Shown here: piece after piece, positions 8,884 through 16,624 of the stretch
Layout of the letters: each line of letters starts with the position of its first letter
Numbering within the stretch: the first letter of the stretch is position 1
Assembly (NCBI RefSeq): GCF_021283305.1
Contig: NZ_JAJSOK010000007.1
Coordinates: 62,001 to 126,000 of the forward strand
DNA: 64,000 nucleotides
DNA from: Pseudonocardia kujensis
GTDB taxonomy: Bacteria > Actinomycetota > Actinomycetes > Mycobacteriales > Pseudonocardiaceae
Direction of reading: 5' to 3'
Translations under genes and position numbers: made by a program
Notes under the pieces: model-generated
What the model was told of the DNA's origin: nothing
What the model saw: only the letters and a program-made list of their open reading frames with translations
Databases searched by the model: none

Positions 8884-8921
8884 GCGAGGGGACGGTGCCC
8901 CGCGCGGCACCGTCCCCTCGC
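8884..8921 (+). terminator. Intercistronic 16-bp hairpin
   Basis: A perfect inverted repeat (8884-8899 with 8906-8921, loop of 6 nt) between two co-directional genes, ending just before the transporter ribosome site. There is no U-tract. It could be a partial terminator or an mRNA-stabilising stem that sets transporter expression against the enzymes. Confidence 0.6.
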
Positions 8922-8932
8922 GAAGGAACCCC

Positions 8933-10381
8933 TTGTCCCACGACACGCACGACGCGGTGCCGTCCGGTCCGACGACGGAGACCCTCGGCCCGCACACGCG
9001 GCGGCTGAAGCTCCTCACGGTCGTCGCCACCTTCGGCGGCCTGCTCTTCGGCTACGACACCGGCGTGATCAACGGCGCCCTGCCGTACATGACCGACGAC
9101 CTGGGCCTGACCCCGGCCACCGAGGGCGTCGTCACGAGCTCCCTGCTGCTCGGCGCGGCCCTCGGCGCCTTCCTCGGCGGGCGTGTCTCCGACCGACGCG
9201 GCCGCCGCACGATGATCCTCCGGCTGGCGGTGCTGTTCGCCGTCGGCACCCTGATCTGCACGTTCGCGCCGGGTGTCGGCGTCATGGTGTTCGGCCGTGT
9301 GGTCCTCGGCCTCGCCGTCGGCGGCGCGTCCGTCACGGTGATCGCCTACCTGTCCGAGGTCTCGCCCGTCGAGCGGCGCGGCCGGCTCGTCACGCAGAAC
9401 GAGCTCATGGTCGTGAGCGGCCAGCTGCTCGCGTTCGTCGGCAACGCCGTCATCGGCGGGGTGTGGGGCGAGGCCGGCGGCGTCTGGCGCTGGATGCTGG
9501 TGATCGCCACGCTGCCCGCGGTCGCGCTGTGGGCCGGCATGCTCGCGATGCCCGAGAGCCCGCGCTGGCTCGCCTCGCGCGGCCGGTTCGGCGAGGCGCT
9601 CGCGGTGCTGCAGCAGGTGCGCGACGCGAAGCGGGCGGAGGCCGAGCTCGCCGAGGTGCGCGCGCTCGCCGAGGAGGACGAGGCCGCCCAGACCGCGGGC
9701 TGGCGCGACCTCGCCGTGCCGTGGATCCGCCGCATCGTGGTCGTCGGACTAGCGATCGCCGTGATGCAGCAGATCACCGGCGTGAACTCGATCATGTACT
9801 ACGGCACGCAGATCCTCACCGAGTCCGGCTTCGACCGGGACGGTGCGCTGATCGCCAACATCGCCAACGGCGTGATCTCCGTGCTGGCCACGTTCGTCGG
9901 GATCTGGCTGCTCGGCCGGGTGCGGCGGCGCCCGATGCTGATCGTCGGGCAGATCGGGACCTTCTGCGCGCTGCTGCTCGTCGGCGTGTTCTCCCTGGTG
10001 CTGCCCGAGGGCGTCAGCCGCGCGTCGGTGGTGCTGGCGCTGACCGTGACCTTCCTGGCCTTCCAGCAGGGCGCGATCTCCCCGGTGACCTGGCTGATGC
10101 TCTCCGAGATCTTCCCGCTCAAGCTCCGCGGCCTCGGCATGGGCGTGTGCGGGCTGATGCTGTGGATCGTGAACTTCCTGGTCGGCCTGCTGTTCCCGAT
10201 CCTGGTGGCGGCCATCGGGATCTCCGCGACCTTCTTCCTGTTCGCCGGCCTCGGCGTGTGCGCCATGCTGGTGGCGAAGGCGATCGTGCCGGAGACCAAG
10301 GGGCGGACCCTGGAGCAGCTCGAGCGCGACTTCAAGCACGGGGGCGCGCCGGCACGGGACATGGCAAAGGTGACGCGATGA
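8933..10381 (+). CDS. MFS sugar porter (inositol/xylose-type symporter)
   Basis: 482 aa from a TTG with AAGGAA 6 nt upstream. It has twelve membrane segments and sugar-porter hallmarks: GGLLFGYDTGVINGAL in helix 1, RVSDRRGRRTM after helix 2, MPESPRWLASRGR after helix 6, QQITGVNSIMYYG in helix 7 and VPETKGRTLEQLE after helix 12. By family it imports a sugar or cyclitol with H+ across the inner membrane. Its place behind the dehydrogenase and isomerases suggests it brings in their substrate. It overlaps the downstream USP gene by ATGA. Confidence 0.92.
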   Translation: MSHDTHDAVPSGPTTETLGPHTRRLKLLTVVATFGGLLFGYDTGVINGALPYMTDDLGLTPATEGVVTSSLLLGAALGAFLGGRVSDRRGRRTMILRLAVLFAVGTLICTFAPGVGVMVFGRVVLGLAVGGASVTVIAYLSEVSPVERRGRLVTQNELMVVSGQLLAFVGNAVIGGVWGEAGGVWRWMLVIATLPAVALWAGMLAMPESPRWLASRGRFGEALAVLQQVRDAKRAEAELAEVRALAEEDEAAQTAGWRDLAVPWIRRIVVVGLAIAVMQQITGVNSIMYYGTQILTESGFDRDGALIANIANGVISVLATFVGIWLLGRVRRRPMLIVGQIGTFCALLLVGVFSLVLPEGVSRASVVLALTVTFLAFQQGAISPVTWLMLSEIFPLKLRGLGMGVCGLMLWIVNFLVGLLFPILVAAIGISATFFLFAGLGVCAMLVAKAIVPETKGRTLEQLERDFKHGGAPARDMAKVTR

Positions 10382-10728
10382 CGGTGATGGTGGCGGTCCC
10401 CGACTCGCCGGAGGGGCGGACGGCCCTGTCGGCGGCGCTCGACGAGACGCGCCTGCGCGACACGGACCTGGTCGTGCTCAACCTGGCCCTCGACCCGCTC
10501 GACGTCGTCGGGATGCCGAGCGACCTGCCGATCACGGTCCGGGAGCGCACCGGGCACGCCGACCTCGCCGACAGCGTCCTCGCCGCCCTCGACGAGTACG
10601 CCGGCACGGTCGACCTGCTGGTCATCGGGATGAAACGCCGCACGCCGATCGGCAAGGCGTTGCTGGGCAGCCTCTCCCAGCGCCTGCTGCTGGAGGCCGA
10701 CGTCCCGGTGCTGGCCGTCAAGCGCTGA
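10378..10728 (+). CDS. Universal stress protein (UspA) family
   Basis: 116 aa, short for a Usp domain (usually 140-150), with the ATG overlapping the transporter stop. It starts with the strand MTVMVAVPDSPEGRTALSAA and ends with the nucleotide-binding-like LVIGMKRRTPIGKALLGSLSQ and VPVLAVKR. The middle is reduced. Its role in a polyol operon is unclear; Usp proteins fused or next to transporters are thought to tune them under stress (inference). Confidence 0.82.
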   Translation: MTVMVAVPDSPEGRTALSAALDETRLRDTDLVVLNLALDPLDVVGMPSDLPITVRERTGHADLADSVLAALDEYAGTVDLLVIGMKRRTPIGKALLGSLSQRLLLEADVPVLAVKR

Positions 10729-10914
10729 ACGACCGGAGGGGTTCGCCGGCCAGGAGTGGCAGGGCGGCAGCCCGCGCAGGAGGCTGGGGTCGAGGGCGCG
10801 GGCGACGTCGCCGTCGCCGTCGCCGTCGCGGAGAGATGTCACGCGGCGGGCCGTTGGTGTCTGACAGTCGCGGGAACCTGCTCCTCGCAGAGGGCTCGAT
10901 CGGACCAGTGGCCG

Positions 10915-10944
10915 TTGACTGTCCTGCGGGTTCGTGGTTACGGT
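10915..10944 (+). promoter_or_regulatory. Predicted promoter of the MFS-MBL-CMD operon
   Basis: TTGACT (10915-10920), an 18-nt spacer, then TACGGT (10939-10944), a TANNNT -10. The predicted start near 10951 places the 21-bp palindrome at 10955-10975 directly over the first transcribed bases. A smaller palindrome, TGTCTGACA, lies upstream at 10858-10866. Confidence 0.55.
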
Positions 10945-10954
10945 CCGCACGATG

Positions 10955-10975
10955 ATTGTCAGACAGGCTGACAAT
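10955..10975. promoter_or_regulatory. Palindromic operator, probably for the GntR regulator at 15896
   Basis: Perfect 8-bp arms ATTGTCAG and CTGACAAT are separated by 5 nt. The left arm also forms TGTCAGACA, matching the GT-N3-AC core known for FadR-type GntR operators. The same core occurs at 10858-10866 (TGTCTGACA). The operon it precedes ends with an FCD-type GntR gene, so autoregulated repression is the simplest reading. Confidence 0.6.
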
Positions 10976-11014
10976 TATCAGGTGCGCAACGGTGCGACGA
11001 GATGGGACTGCGCG

Positions 11015-12381
11015 ATGGCGGGCAGTGACACCAGTGACAGGAACCGAGCGGTGCGGGCCGGGTACCGCGGCGAGGTCGAGACCCCGGAGCGGGCGGCGAA
11101 GCGCCGGTCCGCGACCCGCGGGGCGTTCTTCGCCGAGTTCGTCGACATGTTCGACATCTACCTGCCGACCGTGATCCTCACCCCGGCCCTGATCTACTTC
11201 CAACCGGCGGGGATGTCCGCGGGGCTCTCCGCGATCCTGACCTCGCTCGTGTTCGCCACGACCCTCATCGGCCGCCCGATCGGCGCGGCGATCTTCGGCG
11301 GGCTCGCGGACCGGGTGGGCCGCCGCCGGGCCACGATCACCTCGGTCTCCGGCTTCGGCGTGATCACGCTGCTCATCGCGTTCGTCCCGGGCTATGCCAC
11401 GATCGGGATCGCCTCCTACTGGCTGTTGATCCTGCTGCGCTTCCTCGACGGGATCTGCCTGGGCGGCGGCTACACGGGAGCGCTGCCGCTGGCGATGGAG
11501 TACGCGCCGAAGCACAAGCGCGGCCTGCTGGGCGGGGTCATCCTCGCCGCCTTCCCGCTGGCCTACATCGTGATCAACCTCGTCGGGATGGCCTCGTTCG
11601 CGCTGTTCCCGCTGGCGGGGCCGGACTCGCCCTACGCGGTGTGGGGCTGGCGCGTCCCGTTCGTCCTCGGCGCGCTCCTGGCGGCCGTGCTGGTGCTGTA
11701 CTACGTGCGCTACGTCTCGGAGTCCGAGATCTGGGAGGCCTCGGAGAAGAAGTCCGCGCCGCTGAAGAACCTCTTCACCGGTCCCAGTGGTCGCAGCTTC
11801 CTGCAGGTCTTCGCGATGATGACCGGGTTCTGGCTGACCCAGAACATGGTCACGCTGTTCCTGCCGACCACCGTGTTGCACACCGTGCTGAAGCTCAGCG
11901 GGAGCCAGCTCACCACGGCGCTGCTGATCGCCTACGCCTGCCTGGTCGTCAGCTACATCGGTTCCGGAGTGATCGCCCAGCGGATCGGGCGCCGGAGGTT
12001 CTTCGTCGTCCTCGGCGCGCTCATCGCGGTCGGCGGGTCGACGCTGATGGCGCTGCTCATGAACGGGGCCCACCTGTCGTACGGCGCGATCGTGCTCCTC
12101 GTCTGCGTGTTCTCCGTGCTGGTCACGGCACCGTGGGGTGTGGTCCTGCCCTACATCAACGAGCGCTTCCACACCGACGTCCGGGCCTCGGCGTTCGGCC
12201 TCGGCTTCAGCGCGTCGGTGATCATCCCGTCCTTCTACGCCTTCTTCTACGCGGGCCTGAACCAGGTCGTCCCGGCGGCCGTCGCCGCGGCCCTGCTGCT
12301 GGGATCGGCGGGGTCCTCGGGGCGGTGGGCGCGGCGGCGGGCCCGGAGACGAAGGACGTCGACTTCACCAGGGCGGCCTGA
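11015..12381 (+). CDS. MFS transporter with a frameshift near its 3' end
   Basis: Twelve-helix MFS protein. Visible motifs include AFFAEFVDMFDIYLPTVILT in helix 1 and GGLADRVGRRRATITSV after helix 2. From the ATG at 11015 the frame reads cleanly to CTG-CTG-CTG at 12293-12301. After that the expected tail IGGVLGAVGAAAGPETKDVD continues only in another frame to the TGA at 12379-12381. One base is missing in the short G run at 12301-12303. Uncorrected, the frame runs on through the next gene to 13042 as an Arg/Gly-rich shadow. Either a sequencing error or a true 1-bp deletion; only the last ~28 residues are affected. It is the first gene of the operon and overlaps the MBL gene as TGATG. Confidence 0.78.
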
Positions 12382-13346
12382 TGGCCTACGAGGTCCTCGC
12401 CGTGCGCTACGGCACCCGAAGCACGCGGCGGTCGGAGGTCTTCCTCAACCACCACGTCTACGGCGAGCCGGACGCCGCGCTGCCGATGGACTACTTCTTC
12501 TGGGTCGTCCGCGACGGCGAGCGGACGGTCGTGGTCGACTGCGGCTTCGGCGCCGGGCCCGGGGCCCGCAGGCGGCGCACGATGCTGGTGGACCCGGTGG
12601 CGGCGCTGCGCGGCCTGGGCATCGAGCCCGCGGCCGTCGAGCAGCTCGTGGTCACCCACGCCCACTACGACCACATCGGCAACCTCGACCGCTTCCCGGC
12701 GGCCGAGATCGTGCTCGCCCGCCGCGAGCTGGACTTCTGGACCGGCCCGTACGCGGGCCGGCTGCAGTTCGCCCACTCCACCGAGCCCGACGAGCTCGGC
12801 CTGCTCGCCGAGGCCGCCGCCGACGGGCGGGTCCGGCTGGTCGAGGACACGCTCGATCTCGCGCCCGGCTTCGAGCTGGTGACGGTCGGCGGGCACACGC
12901 CCGGGCAGCTGGTCGCGCAGGTCGCCACGGCCGGCGGTGCCGTGGTGCTGGCGGCGGACGCGCTGCACCTCTACGAGGAGCTCGAACGGGACCGGCCGTT
13001 CTTCGTGGTCGCCGACCTCGCCGACATGTACCGCGGCTTTGACCTGCTGCGTGAGATGACCGAGGACCCCGGTCGGGTGCTGCTCGCCGGACACGATGCC
13101 GCCGTGCCGGAGCGGTTCCCGGACCGCGTGCCGGGGCTGGGCCCGCCGCTCGCCGACCTGGTCGTCCGGGTCGCGCGGGGGGAGGGGGTGGAGCCGGTGG
13201 CGGACCCGGCCGAGGGCCGGCTCGGCGTCCCCACCCCGAACGCCACGGGCCCGATCGCCGGCGACGGCGACCTGACCGACGACCGGGTCGTCGACGCGCT
13301 CGGCGACGTCGCCGGCGGGGTCCGAGTGCACGACCAGGAAGGATGA
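12381..13346 (+). CDS. MBL-fold metallo-hydrolase (lactonase-like)
   Basis: 321 aa. The zinc-site motif THAHYDHIGN (about residues 93-102) gives HxHxDH; further ligands lie in VGGHTPGQLV, ADALHLYEE and LLAGHDAAV. This layout fits N-acyl-homoserine-lactonase-like and other lactone hydrolases in the MBL superfamily. In an operon with CMD and cupin proteins, opening a lactone of an aromatic or sugar-acid pathway is plausible, but the substrate is unproven. The ATG overlaps the upstream stop. Confidence 0.85.
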   Translation: MAYEVLAVRYGTRSTRRSEVFLNHHVYGEPDAALPMDYFFWVVRDGERTVVVDCGFGAGPGARRRRTMLVDPVAALRGLGIEPAAVEQLVVTHAHYDHIGNLDRFPAAEIVLARRELDFWTGPYAGRLQFAHSTEPDELGLLAEAAADGRVRLVEDTLDLAPGFELVTVGGHTPGQLVAQVATAGGAVVLAADALHLYEELERDRPFFVVADLADMYRGFDLLREMTEDPGRVLLAGHDAAVPERFPDRVPGLGPPLADLVVRVARGEGVEPVADPAEGRLGVPTPNATGPIAGDGDLTDDRVVDALGDVAGGVRVHDQEG

Positions 13347-13349
13347 CCA

Positions 13350-13754
13350 GTGCAGATCGTTCGGGGCCGTGCCCCTGACACCACACCGACCCGGAACCGG
13401 ACGGAGACCTTCACCGGCACGGTCTGGGGTGATCCGGTGCCGCCGACCACCGCCGAGCACGACACGGTGAACCCGGCGACCATCACGACGGGCACGCGCA
13501 CGTACCGGCACCACCCCACCCGGGGCCGGCTGCTCGACCTCGCCGCCGGGACGGGCTGGGTCTGCCCGCGCGGCGAGCGGCAGGGGGTCGTCCGGGCCGG
13601 CGACCTCGTGTGGGTGCCCCCGGGCGAGCAGCACCGGCACGGCGGGACCGCGGAGACGGTGCCGACGCACCTCGCGTTCTCCGTCGGGCCGACGAGCCGG
13701 CTCGAGGAGGTCACCGAGGCGGACTACCTCGTGGGGCAGGAGGTGGCCCGATGA
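13350..13754 (+). CDS. Cupin-domain protein
   Basis: 134 aa from a GTG 4 nt after the MBL stop. It has a single cupin barrel: TYRHHPTRGRLLDLAAGTGW carries motif-1 histidines, and AGDLVWVPPGEQHRHGG carries motif 2. FTGTVWGDPV at the start and the tail SRLEEVTEADYLVG resemble the small cupins often encoded beside carboxymuconolactone decarboxylases. Some relatives catalyse lyase or isomerase steps; no reaction can be assigned here. It overlaps the next gene as ATGA. Confidence 0.83.
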   Translation: MQIVRGRAPDTTPTRNRTETFTGTVWGDPVPPTTAEHDTVNPATITTGTRTYRHHPTRGRLLDLAAGTGWVCPRGERQGVVRAGDLVWVPPGEQHRHGGTAETVPTHLAFSVGPTSRLEEVTEADYLVGQEVAR

Positions 13755-14161
13755 CCGACGACCGGTACGAGCGGGGCCTCGGCATCCGCCGCGAGGTGCT
13801 CGGCGACGCGCACGTGGACCGCTCGCTGGAGGGCGTGAGCGACTTCTCGCGGCCGGTCCAGGAGTACGTCACGCAGAACGTCTGGGGCGAGCTGTGGAGC
13901 CGGCCGGGCCTCGACCGGCGCACCCGCAGCCTCCTCAACCTGGTCATGCTCACGGCGCTCAACCGCAGCCACGAGCTCGCCGTGCACGTCCGGGGTGCGG
14001 TGACCAACGGCTGCACCGAGACCGAGATCCAGGAGGCGCTGCTGCAGACCGCGGGGTACTGCGGGGCGCCCGCCGCGCTGGAGTCCTTCCGGGTGGCCGA
14101 GCGGGTGCTGCGCGAGATCGCCGCCGAGTCCGTCGACGTCGCGGGGAACGGTCATGGATGA
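13751..14161 (+). CDS. Carboxymuconolactone decarboxylase family protein (PcaC-like)
   Basis: 136 aa, starting at the ATG that overlaps the cupin stop; the open frame upstream of it is a shadow. It resembles 4-carboxymuconolactone decarboxylase: ERGLGIRREVLGDAHVDRSL, FSRPVQEYVTQNVWGELWSR, LLNLVMLTALNRSHELAVHV and GCTETEIQEALLQTAGYCG. The AhpD-type CxxC is absent, which favours decarboxylase/lactone chemistry over peroxidase activity. No pcaB, pcaD or pcaGH is present in the window, so a protocatechuate role is not established. Confidence 0.85.
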   Translation: MTDDRYERGLGIRREVLGDAHVDRSLEGVSDFSRPVQEYVTQNVWGELWSRPGLDRRTRSLLNLVMLTALNRSHELAVHVRGAVTNGCTETEIQEALLQTAGYCGAPAALESFRVAERVLREIAAESVDVAGNGHG

Positions 14162-15038
14162 CGTGCTCGACCCCGTGGGCTTCGTCGGCCTGGGCCGGAT
14201 GGGCACGCCGATGGTGCGGCGGCTCGCGGCCGGGGGAGTGACGGTGCACGGGCACGACGCCGCGCCCGGGGTGGCCGAGGGGCTCGCCGACGTCGTCGTC
14301 CCGCTGCCGAGCGCCGCCGCCGCGGCCGAGGGCGCCCCCGTCGTGATCCTGATGCTGCCGGACTCCGGGGTGGTGGAGAAGGTCGCCGACTGCGGCCTGC
14401 TCGCCGTCCTCGCGCCGGGCACGCTGCTGGTGGACATGAGCACGTCGGAGCCGCTGCGGACGCGGGCGTTGGCGGAGCGGGTCGCCGAGCGGGGCGCAAC
14501 GCTCGTCGACGCCCCGGTGTCCGGGGGAGTGGCGGGCGCCGAGGCCGGCACGTTGACGATCATGGTCGGCGGCCCCGCCGACGCCGCCGACCGGCTCACC
14601 CCGCTGCTGTCCCTGATGGGCCGGGTGCGTCACGTCGGCGGGACGGGCGCGGGGCACGCGCTCAAGGCGCTCAACAACCTGCTCTCGGCGTCGCACCTGC
14701 TCGCGACCTCCGAGGCGATCCTCGCGGGGGAGCGCTTCGGGCTCGACCCCACAGCCATGCTCGATGCGATCAACGGCTCCAGCGGCCGCAGCGGGTCCAC
14801 CGAGACCAAGTGGCCCGAGCACATCGTCCCGGGCACCTACGCCTCCGGCTTCACCGCGGGGCTGATGGTCAAGGACCTGCGGATCGCGCTGGGGCTGGCC
14901 GAGGCCGTCGACGCGCCCCGCGGACACGCCGAGCGCACCCTCGCGCTCTGGAGCCGCGCCGTCGACACGCTCGGACCCGGGGCCGACCACACCGAGATCG
15001 AACGATGGCTGCGGGAGCGGCCGGAGGAGGACCAGTGA
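14154..15038 (+). CDS. NAD(P)-dependent beta-hydroxyacid dehydrogenase (HIBADH/GarR family)
   Basis: 294 aa; the ATG overlaps the CMD gene by 8 nt. Motifs in order: GFVGLGRMGTPMVRRLA (dinucleotide binding), LVDMSTSEP, the substrate motif DAPVSGGVAGAEAGTLTIMV, and GHALKALNNLL with the catalytic Lys near 171. The family reduces or oxidises 3-hydroxyisobutyrate, tartronate semialdehyde and related 3-hydroxy acids. In this operon it probably acts on a small hydroxy acid downstream of lactone opening (inference). Confidence 0.88.
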   Translation: MDDVLDPVGFVGLGRMGTPMVRRLAAGGVTVHGHDAAPGVAEGLADVVVPLPSAAAAAEGAPVVILMLPDSGVVEKVADCGLLAVLAPGTLLVDMSTSEPLRTRALAERVAERGATLVDAPVSGGVAGAEAGTLTIMVGGPADAADRLTPLLSLMGRVRHVGGTGAGHALKALNNLLSASHLLATSEAILAGERFGLDPTAMLDAINGSSGRSGSTETKWPEHIVPGTYASGFTAGLMVKDLRIALGLAEAVDAPRGHAERTLALWSRAVDTLGPGADHTEIERWLRERPEEDQ

Positions 15039-15811
15039 CCGCGACCGAGACGCTCACGGCGGAGCAGCAGCGCCTCAAGGACGAGTTCGTGCGCGTCGGC
15101 GGCACCTGGGGCGAGCCGTGGCAGCGGATCCTCGAGCTCGACCCGGCGTTCCTCGAGGCCTACCTGCACTTCTCGGCCGTGCCGTGGACCCGGGCGTCGC
15201 ACCTGGCACCCAAGGTCAAGGAGCTCGTCCAGCTCGCCGCCGACGCCGCGGCGACCCACCTCTACGAGCCCGGCATCCGCCAGCACGTCGCGGCCGCGCT
15301 CCGGCACGGCGCCACCCCCGCCGAGATCATGGAGGTGCTGGAGCTGACCAGCACGCTCGGGATCCACGCCTGCAACATCGGGGTGCCACTGCTGCTCGAG
15401 GTACTCGAGGAGGAGGGGGTCCGCACGCAGCCGACCCCGCTGGACGAGCGCCGGGAGAAGCTGAAGGCGGAGTTCACGGCCAACCGCGGCTACTGGCACG
15501 AGTTCTGGGAGGGGATCCTCGAGCTCGCACCGGACCTGTTCGAGGCGTACGTGGAGTTCTCCTCCGTGCCGTGGAAGACGGGCACGCTGGAGCCGAAGGT
15601 CAAGGAGATGATCTACATCGCCTTCGACGCCTCGGCCACCCACCTCTACGTCCCCGGCCTCAAGCTGCACCTGCGCAACGCCGTGCGGCTCGGTGCCACG
15701 CAGGACGAGCTCATGGAGGTGCTGTCGATCGTCAGCGTGATCGGCATCCACGCGGCGACGACCGCGGCGCCGATCCTCGCCTCGGTCGTCGCCGAGCAGG
15801 AGAACGGGTGA
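15035..15811 (+). CDS. Tandem-domain carboxymuconolactone decarboxylase protein
   Basis: 258 aa from a GTG overlapping the dehydrogenase stop. Two halves are clear repeats: LHFSAVPWTRASHLAPKVKE and VEFSSVPWKTGTLEPKVKEM; HLYEPGIRQHVAAALRHGAT and HLYVPGLKLHLRNAVRLGAT; EIMEVLELTSTLGIHACNIG and ELMEVLSIVSVIGIHAATTA. Each half is an AhpD-like CMD unit, so one chain would form a pseudo-dimer. It lacks CxxC. Function is unknown; co-occurrence with the single CMD protein suggests a paired complex or successive steps. Confidence 0.85.
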   Translation: MTATETLTAEQQRLKDEFVRVGGTWGEPWQRILELDPAFLEAYLHFSAVPWTRASHLAPKVKELVQLAADAAATHLYEPGIRQHVAAALRHGATPAEIMEVLELTSTLGIHACNIGVPLLLEVLEEEGVRTQPTPLDERREKLKAEFTANRGYWHEFWEGILELAPDLFEAYVEFSSVPWKTGTLEPKVKEMIYIAFDASATHLYVPGLKLHLRNAVRLGATQDELMEVLSIVSVIGIHAATTAAPILASVVAEQENG

Positions 15812-15882
15812 GTGTCGTCCGGACCGCCGGTCGGGTGGCGGGGCGCTGCGCCGTGGCGCCCGCCCGGCGGCCCGGGGCCGAC

Positions 15883-15888
15883 TACTGT
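15883..15888 (+). promoter_or_regulatory. -10 box for a leaderless GntR transcript
   Basis: TACTGT fits TANNNT and ends 7 nt before the GTG at 15896, the spacing expected for leaderless mRNAs. No ribosome site precedes that GTG. It would let the regulator be transcribed separately from the operon in front. Confidence 0.45.
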
Positions 15889-15895
15889 GCGCCTG

Positions 15896-16597
15896 GTGAC
15901 GGCAGGTGAGGAGACGGGCACCTTCCGCGGCATCCGGGTCGGCCGGATCGCCGCGCCCCTGCGCGAGCAGGTGATCGACGGGCTGCGCACCGCGATCCTC
16001 GAGTTCGAGCTCCGGCCCGGGCAGCGGCTCGTGGAACGCGAGCTCATCGAGCAGACGGGCGTGTCCCGCGCGACCATCCGGGAGGCGCTGCGCGAGCTGG
16101 CCGCCGAGGGGCTCGTGGTCACGGTGCCGCAGAAGGGGGCGATGGTCTACCGGCCCTCGGCCGACGAGGCGCGGGACCTCTACGCGGTGCGGGCCTCGCT
16201 GGAGGCGCTCACGGTGCGCCGGTTCATCGAGCGGGCGAACGCGGCGCACCACGACCGGCTCCGCGCCACGGTCACCGCCCTGGAACAGGACGTCGAGGAC
16301 GGCGCGGACATGCACCGGCTGTTGCGCGACAAGGACCGCTTCTACACCGAGCTGCTCGCCGGGGCGGACAGCCCGACCATCGAGCGGATCCTGGGCGGGG
16401 TGCAGGCCCGGGTCCGCCTGCTGCGCGCCACGTCCATGTCGCAGCCCGGCCGCGCGGCGCAGATGGCCGCCGAGATGCGCGCACTGGTCGACGCGATCAC
16501 CGCGCGGGACGTCCCCGCCGCCGAGCGGCTCTGCATCGAACACCTCGAACACGCCGCGGCCACCGGCCTGGCCGGCCTGGACGGGGTGGGGGAGTAG
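15896..16597 (+). CDS. GntR-family regulator, FCD (FadR) subfamily
   Basis: 233 aa from the GTG at 15896. In-frame GTGs at 15887 and 15812 would add unconserved residues. The winged helix spans about residues 15-80: APLREQVIDGLRTAILEFEL, RLVERELIEQTGVSRATIRE and LAAEGLVVTVPQKGAMVY. The C-terminal FCD domain includes DLYAVRASLEALTVRRFIER and the His-bearing ITARDVPAAERLCIEHLEHA. It closes the MBL/cupin/CMD operon and is the likely reader of the GTCNGAC palindromes before the MFS gene. The effector is probably the pathway acid. Confidence 0.87.
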   Translation: MTAGEETGTFRGIRVGRIAAPLREQVIDGLRTAILEFELRPGQRLVERELIEQTGVSRATIREALRELAAEGLVVTVPQKGAMVYRPSADEARDLYAVRASLEALTVRRFIERANAAHHDRLRATVTALEQDVEDGADMHRLLRDKDRFYTELLAGADSPTIERILGGVQARVRLLRATSMSQPGRAAQMAAEMRALVDAITARDVPAAERLCIEHLEHAAATGLAGLDGVGE

Positions 16598-16624
16598 GGG
16601 CTCCGGTGGGACCCGACCCTGACC

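Noticed and set aside
10806-10830. Short GCCGTC hexamer run
   Set aside because: Four copies only, expected by chance in this base composition; no evident role.
10934-13042. A 702-codon open frame spanning the MFS and MBL genes
   Set aside because: After 12301 the translation is Arg/Gly/Pro-rich and antiparallel to the true MBL-hydrolase codon pattern. It is open only because of the frameshift and high GC.
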